From the NCBI GenBank assembly GCA_002438545.1, contig DJPK01000045.1:1-11466 (forward strand): 11,466 bases of DNA, given 5' to 3'. How positions within the stretch are numbered: position 1 is the stretch's first letter; each line of letters begins with the position of its first letter. This DNA comes from Caryophanales bacterium UBA6414. GTDB lineage: Bacteria; Bacillota_I; Bacilli_A; RF39; UBA660. Below the pieces are notes generated by a model that saw nothing but the letters and a program-made list of their open reading frames with translations, made no database searches and had not been told where the DNA came from. This document shows positions 1 to 5,714 of the stretch, in pieces. The translations under genes were made by a program, and so were the position numbers.

Positions 1-10
1 AAACAGAGAA

Positions 11-17
11 CTTTCCT
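11..17 (-). promoter_or_regulatory. Possible ribosome binding site of a gene beyond the left edge
   Basis: On the minus strand these bases read AGGAAAG, followed by ten bases to the window edge, just past the terminator at 25-52. The position and the purine-rich sequence would suit the Shine-Dalgarno of another minus-strand gene starting immediately outside the window. No start codon is visible, so this is only a hint. Confidence 0.2.
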
Positions 18-24
18 ATTTAAC

Positions 25-52
25 AAAAAAACTTCGTTTTTATACGAAGTTT
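25..52 (-). terminator. Intrinsic terminator after the phosphodiester glycosidase gene
   Basis: A perfect 9-bp inverted repeat (29-37 and 44-52, arm ACGAAGTTT) encloses a 6-nt loop. On the minus strand the second arm runs directly into a run of seven U (positions 31-25). It lies seven bases past the stop codon of the gene ending at 60. No T-run follows on the plus strand, so it acts in the minus direction and closes the unit of the two genes between 60 and 1638. Confidence 0.88.
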
Positions 53-59
53 AAAGTCA

Positions 60-1109
60 TTACTTTTGTAAGATAAAGCCAGTAGCAATTGGTCTAGTTG
101 CTTCCATATTAGACCAGTTTATTGGTCTATTAATTATTTTATTGTTAACTACTAGAACACTAGAGTTTCCTCCATCAAGATTAGCAGCATTGTAAGCACC
201 ATATCTTAACATTATTTTAGCTAGGTCGGCAACTGATGCTCCAACAGAATCTATTCTTCTTCCATCTATTACTAAGAATAATACAATACCATCTTTTCTT
301 TGGCCAATAGCACTTCTTGGATGGATTCCATAACCACCATTTCCTTTAACAACGGCAGATTTACCATTAACTACTAAGAATGGTCCAAATTCAACAGCAT
401 CTCTAACTCCGGCAGCTACCGCTTCTTTAGCAGAAACATCTCCTAAATATAATTTATTATCATCAGTGAAGCCTATTACTCCACCACCATACGTTCTAGA
501 TCTAGTTGAAGATATAATTTTTCCATCTTTTATTACTATTCCTTGAACTAAGCCGCCAGTTCCAACACCATCAGGATCTAAGAAACCACTACCATTAATA
601 GCCACAAGAGCATTATTTTCTTTAGCCATATCTGTTAAGTATTGACCATTATATCCTAAATATTTACTAGTAACTAATTTTATTTTAGAGGGATCATAGA
701 TAACTGCTAAATAAGCATCATACCCATTTTCTCTAAATTTAATTATTTTATACTTTTCACCTTTTTCATGAGTAAGTACTTCTTTATCATATTCATCTTT
801 ATAAGTAGTACTACTAGTACTATCATCATTTATATCTATTAAATCTAAGTTAGTATCTTCATCAGGTTCAATTACTTTATTATAAGCAAGTACTTTATTT
901 ATTGTTTTATCACTATAAAATATCGTTGCTAGATATTGATGATTCATTGTTGTCATAGCGGTAGTAATTAAATAATCTCTGAAACCGGAATATGGTCCAT
1001 ATAATAGAAATAATCCGCTAGATAGTCCTACTAAAAATATTGTAATTAATGCAATACGTACTTTCTTTTTAAGTCTTCTTTTTTTAGCTTTCTTAACTGT
1101 TTTTACCAT
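60..1109 (-). CDS. Phosphodiester glycosidase (NAGPA-domain) family protein, membrane-anchored
   Basis: This 349-aa protein has a lysine/arginine-rich N-terminus, one membrane helix (about residues 17-39), a polar linker and a C-terminal NAGPA domain (PF09992, formerly DUF2233). Family hallmarks seen are ALVAINGSGF (167-176), the glycine-rich GVGTGGLVQG, GPFLVVNGK, HPRSAIGQ (263-270) and NLDGGNSS (310-317). The domain is named for the enzyme that removes N-acetylglucosamine from phosphodiester-linked sugars. Bacterial members are usually tied to exopolysaccharide or cell-envelope glycan metabolism, but the substrate here is unknown. The topology places the catalytic domain outside the cell. 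I chose the ATG at 1109 because GAGG lies nine bases upstream; in-frame starts at 1127 and 1151 lack this spacing. The gene overlaps the 3' end of its upstream neighbour by 17 nt, suggesting coupled translation, and a terminator follows it. Confidence 0.86.
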   Translation of the reverse strand: MVKTVKKAKKRRLKKKVRIALITIFLVGLSSGLFLLYGPYSGFRDYLITTAMTTMNHQYLATIFYSDKTINKVLAYNKVIEPDEDTNLDLIDINDDSTSSTTYKDEYDKEVLTHEKGEKYKIIKFRENGYDAYLAVIYDPSKIKLVTSKYLGYNGQYLTDMAKENNALVAINGSGFLDPDGVGTGGLVQGIVIKDGKIISSTRSRTYGGGVIGFTDDNKLYLGDVSAKEAVAAGVRDAVEFGPFLVVNGKSAVVKGNGGYGIHPRSAIGQRKDGIVLFLVIDGRRIDSVGASVADLAKIMLRYGAYNAANLDGGNSSVLVVNNKIINRPINWSNMEATRPIATGFILQK

Positions 1110-1638
1110 TGTTATCAACCTCTTCATATTTATTATCTTTATTATAATCAATATATTCTTTATATATACTAGAATATTGTTCTAATTTATTTTCACTTGA
1201 TTCTTCTTCATTATATAGTGTTAACTTTTTATTAAAATTATTAACATCATTTATATAAATATTTACCAGTTTCTCATAAGTTATTTTATATTTATTACAT
1301 ACTTTATCATTAAGGCCTATTTTACAATTATTATCTAAGACATTAATATTTTCTTTAATATCTTTTAATATATTAGAATAATCATCAAATAATTTAATAT
1401 CATTATCATATTCATCTTCTATTGTACTATAATAAAATTCATTAATAATTAATTTAGCATCTTCTCTTATATTATTATATCTTTCGACATTTTTTACTAA
1501 GTTTTGATAAGCACTTTCTATATTATCTTTTCTTTTTTGATTATTCTTTTTATTAACGATAATAATAGTTATAATAGCAATTACTACCATAGTTATAATA
1601 ATACTTCCTATTACTATTATTTTCTTTTTACTTCTCAT
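1093..1638 (-). CDS. Uncharacterised single-pass membrane protein
   Basis: I do not recognise this 181-aa protein. It has a basic start (MRSKKK), one strongly hydrophobic helix of Ile/Val/Met at about residues 7-28, a basic stop-transfer patch (KKNNQKRK) and a long, charged, probably helical domain rich in Asn, Lys, Asp, Glu and Tyr. The pattern implies an N-in protein with the bulk outside the cell. Two cysteines (C105, C114), the only ones, could form a disulfide. No lipobox is present. AGGTGAG lies seven bases before the ATG and supports this start. The 3' end overlaps the phosphodiester glycosidase gene by 17 nt, so the two probably act together at the cell surface. The low-complexity composition makes distant homology hard to judge by eye. 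Confidence 0.75.
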   Translation of the reverse strand: MRSKKKIIVIGSIIITMVVIAIITIIIVNKKNNQKRKDNIESAYQNLVKNVERYNNIREDAKLIINEFYYSTIEDEYDNDIKLFDDYSNILKDIKENINVLDNNCKIGLNDKVCNKYKITYEKLVNIYINDVNNFNKKLTLYNEEESSENKLEQYSSIYKEYIDYNKDNKYEEVDNNGKNS

Positions 1639-1658
1639 TTATTACTCACCTATAATAT

Positions 1659-1687
1659 ATTCTACTACAAATGATTTTGTTTATAAA
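1659..1687 (-). promoter_or_regulatory. Weak candidate promoter for the 1093-1638 gene
   Basis: On the minus strand TTTATA (1682-1687) and TAGAAT (1659-1664) are separated by 17 bases, each a partial match to the sigma-A hexamers. This is the only room for a promoter between the upstream terminator (1689-1750) and the gene. The predicted start would leave a leader of only about 14 nt, just including the ribosome binding site, which makes the call uncertain in such AT-rich DNA. Confidence 0.3.
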
Positions 1688-1688
1688 G

Positions 1689-1750
1689 AAAAAAGTATAA
1701 AATATTTAAAATATGACAAAATATTGTCTAATGTTTTATATTTTATACTT
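1689..1750 (-). terminator. Long composite intrinsic terminator after oapA
   Basis: A perfect 13-bp AT-rich helix (1693-1705 with 1738-1750) is capped by a second hairpin, GACAA/TTGTC (1715-1719 with 1724-1728, 4-nt loop). On the minus strand a run of six U follows (1694-1689). It begins two bases after the oapA stop codon and ends the OLE RNA-oapA unit. The outer stem is almost pure A/U, so its strength depends on length rather than G/C pairs. Confidence 0.75.
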
Positions 1751-1751
1751 A

Positions 1752-2267
1752 TTATTTATGTTCAGTTATTGATAATATTTTAGATACTATTTTAGTAATA
1801 TTTTCACTTTTGTTGACAGCTACTTTCTTTCCTAAGGCTTTACCACCGATAGTTAATGATGATGTAGTAGCAGTTATTAATAAACTACAAATAATTGAGT
1901 CTTTAGCAATAGAGGTAGCAATAATTACTCCGGCAGTACCTGAGACAATACCACATATATCCCCAATTACATCATTACAGAATGATGAAACTTTATCTTT
2001 ATTCTTAATTAACTTAATAGCTGTTTTAGCGCCTTTTATTTTGCGAGAAGCCATGGCATGGAATGGATACTCAGCACATGTAGTAACGGCTACTCCAATC
2101 ATATCAAAGATTATTCCTATTAAAATAACTATTAATAATACTAATAATTCAATAACAATATTAGATTTCTTTAATATTGTTTCAGATAGATATGAAAATA
2201 TCATAGATATAACAAATGTTAAACTAGTAATTAATAATATCCATTTAATATTTTGTTTACTTTTCAT
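1752..2267 (-). CDS. oapA: OapA-like OLE RNA-associated membrane protein
   Basis: This 171-aa protein has about four hydrophobic segments (roughly residues 8-27, 38-62, 104-122 and 124-145). A conserved polar core (about 63-103) holds AEYPFHAMASRK, a basic KGAKTAIKLIKNKDK stretch and FCNDVIGDICG. The two aspartates D99 and D103 form a DxxxD motif; as I recall, mutation of such a pair in the Bacillus halodurans protein disrupts OLE complex function. Homologues are often annotated as CorB/DUF21-like magnesium transporter relatives. OapA anchors OLE RNA at the membrane and is needed for its stress functions. The gene starts 20 nt beyond the terminator of a large structured RNA, the diagnostic OLE arrangement. 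GGGAG, five to six bases before the ATG, supports the start. No separate promoter is evident, so expression probably comes from readthrough of the RNA gene. The family call rests on motif recognition and context. Confidence 0.75.
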   Translation of the reverse strand: MKSKQNIKWILLITSLTFVISMIFSYLSETILKKSNIVIELLVLLIVILIGIIFDMIGVAVTTCAEYPFHAMASRKIKGAKTAIKLIKNKDKVSSFCNDVIGDICGIVSGTAGVIIATSIAKDSIICSLLITATTSSLTIGGKALGKKVAVNKSENITKIVSKILSITEHK

Positions 2268-2287
2268 AATTCACTCCCATGTAAATG

Positions 2288-2308
2288 AAAAAGGCAGTAA
2301 TTGCCTTT
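2288..2308 (-). terminator. Intrinsic terminator at the 3' end of the OLE RNA gene
   Basis: A 7-bp stem (2290-2296 with 2302-2308, arm AAAGGCA) with a 5-nt loop is followed on the minus strand by UUUUUC. It defines the 3' end of the large RNA and lies 20 nt before the oapA start codon, so it can also limit how much RNA polymerase continues into oapA. Confidence 0.8.
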
Positions 2309-2912
2309 AATCACTACTTATTTATCATATGGCTATTAATATAGTTAACTTTGCGTCTTAGGTCAAGTAGGGTTTCCCTATTCTCTACATAGACGTTACC
2401 ATCTATGCGGTTCCCCTTTAAAGAGAATAATATAAAGTCGCCTATTATATGACTTGATTGCCACTTAGTACACACCATAATCCTATATTATGACACTCTA
2501 GGAGTTTTCCTCACCAATTGTTTATTAGTTATTCTTTTTTGCAATGATAGTTTCATGTTGCAATACTTAAAATAGTTATAGCTATTAACATATTATAAGC
2601 TGATCAGCAATTCCCTATCATCACGCAAGACAAGCTACACTACTCGTAAATTCAATACATAGTAGGTTTAATCCTAAGTCATAGTATTTCGTCAACTGTT
2701 GTGTATAGATCTACTACAAGATTAGGTCTCCATGAAAATTGGAACGGGTATCGTATGCCATTACGGTCGCCCAACTTTCTTACCACTCAGCACTCGCCCC
2801 AAATTGGGCATAAGAAGCAAGCACCATGTGTTTCACAGTTGTGCTCTTTAACGGATTTTTAGGCCCGTCTTCGTAATAAACTTAATTGACTAGAATAATG
2901 TGCCACACGTAC
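2288..2912 (-). ncRNA. ole: OLE RNA (ornate, large, extremophilic RNA), about 625 nt
   Basis: No protein gene fits this interval, yet its G+C is clearly raised (30 of 60 bases at 2761-2820). It is bounded by a strong promoter and a terminator. The extreme ends can pair (2902-2909 with 2326-2333, 8 bp with two G-U). Further helices seen: 2872-2877/2760-2765; 2841-2845/2820-2824 capped by 2834-2837/2827-2830; 2811-2816/2777-2782; 2711-2716/2660-2665; 2615-2621/2544-2550; 2487-2492/2476-2481; 2452-2457/2363-2368 enclosing 2422-2429/2379-2386, hairpin 2402-2407/2388-2393 and GGG-AAA-CCC at 2370-2378. Known OLE RNAs are about 610 nt and lie just upstream of oapA, as here. They form a membrane ribonucleoprotein tied to magnesium, cold and alcohol responses. 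RNase P RNA and tmRNA were excluded for lack of their core motifs. The call rests on size, structure and neighbour, not on an alignment. Confidence 0.78.
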
Positions 2913-2917
2913 TTATA

Positions 2918-2946
2918 ATAATACCATATTTTGTTCGCTTTGTCAA
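2918..2946 (-). promoter_or_regulatory. Strong sigma-A promoter of the OLE RNA gene
   Basis: On the minus strand a consensus -35 TTGACA (2941-2946) is followed after exactly 17 bases by -10 TATTAT (2918-2923), preceded by an extended -10 TGG (2924-2926). Transcription should begin near 2910-2913, a few bases before the 5' arm of the closing helix. This is the best promoter match in the window, and it shows the RNA is made from its own promoter rather than only cut out of an upstream message. Confidence 0.85.
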
Positions 2947-2998
2947 ATCATGGGTATTAAACAATAGTAATAGTATATTATATTATTTTAAGTACTGT

Positions 2999-3838
2999 TT
3001 ATGCTAGTAAAAAACTAGATAAAACTCCTACTAAAACCCCTACTACATAAATAATACTTAGTATTAATAAATTATCTTTAATATTTTTATTAGTCTTAAA
3101 TAAGATTAAAATACCAAGACCACTATTAGTTAATAAACCAGCAATTAGTGATGAGATATTAACTATTCCTTTAGCATACATTTCACTAATTATGACACTA
3201 GAAGCGCAGTTAGGAATAAGTCCTACTAAACTAGATATTAATGGTCCAATAACATTATTATAAGATAATACTTTTTCTATATATGTATGACCATAATATT
3301 CAACTATAATATTTAGAATAAGAGAAAAGACAAAGATAAAACCTGTTATAGAAATAGTATGTTTAATACTAGATAGTATTGGCTTATGTTCACAATCACA
3401 ATGTGTTTCTTCGCATAGTTTATCGATAGTATTTTCAGAACTATTTTCTTCTTTAAAGATTATATCTACTAATAAACCTATTATAATACCTACTACTATC
3501 TTAATACCTAATATTAATAAGATTTTCTTTATGGCAATGTTTTCAGATAGTAATACCGGGATCATTTCATCAGAAGTAGATAAGAATATGGCTATTAATG
3601 TTCCTTTAGTAATTATTTTAGTAGCATATAAGTTAGAAGCTGCTACTGAAAAACCACATTGAGGAATAACTCCTAATATAGAACCTATTATCGGGCCATA
3701 TTTACCGGAAGATTTAGTTATATTAATACTTTTCTTACTAATATTATGTTCTAAATATTCCATCACTAGGAAGGCTATAAATAGAAATGGTACTATTTTT
3801 AAACAATCAATAATTGTATCTAAGATAATTTCAGTCAT
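2999..3838 (-). CDS. ArsP_2-like putative metal/metalloid efflux permease
   Basis: This 279-aa membrane protein has about eight hydrophobic segments arranged as an internal duplication. GPIIGSILGVIPQCGFSVAA in the first half matches GPLISSLVGLIPNCASSVII in the second, each centred on a Pro-x-Cys (PQC at about 59-61, PNC at 209-211). This is the pattern of the ArsP_2 family (PF11449), annotated as arsenic efflux or putative manganese transport proteins; the true substrate is not settled. The cytoplasmic linker between halves carries a Cys/His cluster, C142, H146, C147, C149 and H152 (CEETHCDCEH), likely a metal-sensing or chaperoning site. I start at the ATG at 3838, with GGTGG eight bases upstream; an in-frame TTG at 3853 lies on the far side of that site. 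The gene is upstream of the OLE RNA promoter, with no clear terminator between them. Confidence 0.8.
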   Translation of the reverse strand: MTEIILDTIIDCLKIVPFLFIAFLVMEYLEHNISKKSINITKSSGKYGPIIGSILGVIPQCGFSVAASNLYATKIITKGTLIAIFLSTSDEMIPVLLSENIAIKKILLILGIKIVVGIIIGLLVDIIFKEENSSENTIDKLCEETHCDCEHKPILSSIKHTISITGFIFVFSLILNIIVEYYGHTYIEKVLSYNNVIGPLISSLVGLIPNCASSVIISEMYAKGIVNISSLIAGLLTNSGLGILILFKTNKNIKDNLLILSIIYVVGVLVGVLSSFLLA

Positions 3839-3854
3839 AAATATCACCACCAAA

Positions 3855-3883
3855 ATATTATCATATTATTTATCTTTTGACAA
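3855..3883 (-). promoter_or_regulatory. Candidate promoter for the ArsP_2-like permease gene
   Basis: On the minus strand TTGTCA (3878-3883) is followed after 17 bases by TAATAT (3855-3860), with GATAAT as an alternative -10 at 15-base spacing. The predicted start would leave a leader of only about ten bases, starting at the ribosome binding site. The -35 match is good and the -10 is mediocre, so the permease may instead be read from upstream. Confidence 0.35.
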
Positions 3884-3890
3884 GAAGAAA

Positions 3891-4640
3891 TTATTTGTTA
3901 ATTTTCCTTTCTTGAATAAAACTATTTATATATAAAGTTAATTTTATTGGAGATATTTTAGCAAATATTCTTAATAGTTTCATATTACTTGGGATAATTA
4001 ATAGTTTATTTTTAAACATATTATCAATAGCGTACTTACTTGCCTTTTTACTGTCTAAGCCTTTAACATTAAAATGGCAATTAGCAACATTATTAAAGTT
4101 AGTGTTAACAGGTCCGGGACAAAATATAGATATTTTAACATTTGATTTATCTCTTTTTAATTCTTGATATATAGCTAATGATAGACTTGTTATATAGTTT
4201 TTAGTGGCATAGTAAGTTGACATGTAAGGTCCGGGCATAAATCCAGCCATAGAGGATACGTTTAAGATATGTCCACTATCTCTTTTAATAAAGTCTTGTA
4301 AGAATAATTTAGTTAGGATATGATAAGCTTTAATATTTAGATCAATCATATCTAGTTCTTTGTTAATAGATGTTTCACTAAAGTTTCCGGCATCGCCAAA
4401 ACCAGCATTATTTATTAATATATCAATATTTTCTTTTTTTAATTCATTATATAAATTATAACAATTATCTTCTTTAGTTAAGTCATATTCATATATTTTT
4501 ACATTTTTATAATCTTTATATATATCTTTTAAGGCTTGTTTATTTCTTGATACAACATATACTTTATGATTATTTTCTAAAAGATATAAAGCCATATCTT
4601 TACCCATTCCGGAAGATGCTCCAGTTATTAATATTTTCAT
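3891..4640 (-). CDS. Short-chain dehydrogenase/reductase (SDR family)
   Basis: This 249-aa classical SDR begins with the nucleotide-binding motif TGASSGMG (residues 6-13). NNAG follows at 77-80, the catalytic asparagine in MIDLN at about 102, the catalytic serine in NVSS at about 130 and YYATK (Y143, K147), then FCPGPVNTNF, which closes the cofactor pocket. The size and core match NAD(P)-dependent oxidoreductases of the YqjQ/DltE-like general type; the substrate cannot be read from sequence. All catalytic residues are intact. The ATG at 4640 is preceded by AAAGGAAC at suitable spacing and puts the Rossmann strand at the N-terminus as usual. Extending to 4685 would add 15 non-homologous residues. 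It lies 45 nt after the bactofilin-like gene, with a weak hairpin between. Confidence 0.88.
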   Translation of the reverse strand: MKILITGASSGMGKDMALYLLENNHKVYVVSRNKQALKDIYKDYKNVKIYEYDLTKEDNCYNLYNELKKENIDILINNAGFGDAGNFSETSINKELDMIDLNIKAYHILTKLFLQDFIKRDSGHILNVSSMAGFMPGPYMSTYYATKNYITSLSLAIYQELKRDKSNVKISIFCPGPVNTNFNNVANCHFNVKGLDSKKASKYAIDNMFKNKLLIIPSNMKLLRIFAKISPIKLTLYINSFIQERKINK

Positions 4641-4655
4641 ATTTGTTCCTTTCTT

Positions 4656-4685
4656 ATAAGAAAATAAATGGCTAATAATAACCAC
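4656..4685 (-). terminator. Weak hairpin, possible attenuator between two genes
   Basis: Seven pairs including two G-U (4679-4685 with 4668-4674) and a 4-nt loop start right after the stop codon at 4686. An interrupted U-rich stretch follows on the minus strand (UUUAUUUUCUU). It could partly end the long upstream operon before the SDR gene. The stem is short, so termination is likely incomplete if it happens at all. Confidence 0.35.
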
Positions 4686-5714
4686 TTACTTTCTTTTTCT
4701 ATTATCTAATATTAATTTAATTATACTACCTGTTGCTATGACAAATGTTGCTAGTGCTACTAAGATATTTAGATAAGGTATTAGAGATAATAATACTAGG
4801 ATAGTAATACCTAATAATCCTTTTAGATAGTCAGTACCATCTTTTTTAATAAACTTATCCCAAATAGATTTTCCAATAATATATCCTGTTATTGGTGTAG
4901 CTGTTAACATACTTACTATATACATTATAATAAATATAATAGATAGTTTAGAACCATAGATACTTAATAATAGTAATAGAGATATAATAGGCATAGCAAT
5001 CATATAACCTACTCCATATCCTACTATCTTACCATAGTTATCTTTAGGTACAGTTAATAGTTTAGGTACTACTAATAACATGACAGCAAATATTAACCAA
5101 TTACTTACTAGTGATAAGAATGCTGAATTAATAGTACTATAATCTTTCTTATCTGTATCATTTGTTTCAATCATTCCTTTATTAACAATATTACCATCTT
5201 TTAAAGCTATTTTAGTGTCTTCAACATATGTTAAGTTATTAATAGTAGTATTATCATCTATAACTAAGTTATCACAAGTTGTATGAACATTTTCTAAAGT
5301 TGTTCCGGTACTTATTAGGGCATCTTTAGATACAATACGAATACTACCTCCTACTTGACCTTTAATAGTAATATCAGAAGCAAATATTATTAAATCTCTT
5401 TCTATTACTGCTTCTTTTTCAATAACTACTTTATTACCAAAGATTATTAAGTCTTTAGTAGTACCTTTATAGCTAATAGCATTTCCAAAATTAATTGAGT
5501 AATCACTTTGTGAGGCAATATTTAGGCTATTACCAAACATTACTCCTAAACCATTTATTTTACTTTCATCGTTAATTATATTACCGAAAGCAAATGATGA
5601 TGAGGTAATTTCATCTTTTAAGTTAATAGTATCATCAGCAGTTATTTCATAAGCACTAACAGTATTAATACCAATAAATAAACTTAAGATAATACCTATT
5701 ATATACTTCTTCAT
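4686..5714 (-). CDS. Secreted bactofilin-like beta-repeat protein with C-terminal membrane domain
   Basis: This 342-aa protein has a signal peptide (residues 1-21, likely cut after TVSA), a beta-strand-rich region (about 25-180) and four or so membrane helices (about 198-220, 229-251, 256-282 and 298-335), ending in a basic tail (NRKRK). The beta region carries a recurring Phe-Gly-Asn turn at F43, F60, F76 and F92 and a degenerate copy at F111, spaced 16-19 residues. It continues with alternating hydrophobic residues as in bactofilin or polymer-forming beta-helices. Similar two-part proteins are often listed as polymer-forming cytoskeletal or DUF8173-like; I infer an extracytoplasmic scaffold fixed to the membrane. 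Its ATG shares one base with the stop of the AI-2E gene (TAATG), and AAGGA lies six bases upstream, so translation is coupled. Its precise role is unknown. Confidence 0.75.
   Translation of the reverse strand: MKKYIIGIILSLFIGINTVSAYEITADDTINLKDEITSSSFAFGNIINDESKINGLGVMFGNSLNIASQSDYSINFGNAISYKGTTKDLIIFGNKVVIEKEAVIERDLIIFASDITIKGQVGGSIRIVSKDALISTGTTLENVHTTCDNLVIDDNTTINNLTYVEDTKIALKDGNIVNKGMIETNDTDKKDYSTINSAFLSLVSNWLIFAVMLLVVPKLLTVPKDNYGKIVGYGVGYMIAMPIISLLLLLSIYGSKLSIIFIIMYIVSMLTATPITGYIIGKSIWDKFIKKDGTDYLKGLLGITILVLLSLIPYLNILVALATFVIATGSIIKLILDNRKRK

Noticed and set aside
1810..2310. Plus-strand ORF of 166 codons antisense to oapA
   Set aside because: It mirrors oapA codon structure, has no convincing ribosome binding site or domain, and runs into the RNA terminator.
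2288..2912. RNase P RNA (type B)
   Set aside because: GAGGAAAACTCC near 2502-2514 recalls the GAGGAAAGTCC element, but it lies in the 3' half, the ACAGNRA partner near the 3' end is missing, and 625 nt is too long for about 400 nt.
2288..2912. tmRNA
   Set aside because: No GGTTCGA T-arm, no CCA-type 3' end and no tag reading frame; the length is also well above the usual 350-420 nt.
2288..2912. Another large ornate RNA such as ROOL or GOLLD
   Set aside because: Size would allow ROOL, but those RNAs are typical of phage or tRNA-rich contexts and are not paired with an OapA gene. It remains the main alternative until a covariance search is done.
3839..3853. TTG start for the permease gene
   Set aside because: The TTG lies upstream of the GGTGG ribosome binding site that fits the ATG at 3838, and the extra five residues add nothing conserved.
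4641..4685. N-terminal extension of the SDR protein
   Set aside because: The added 15 residues precede the Rossmann-fold first strand, contain the hairpin region, and the AAAGGA site points to the ATG at 4640.
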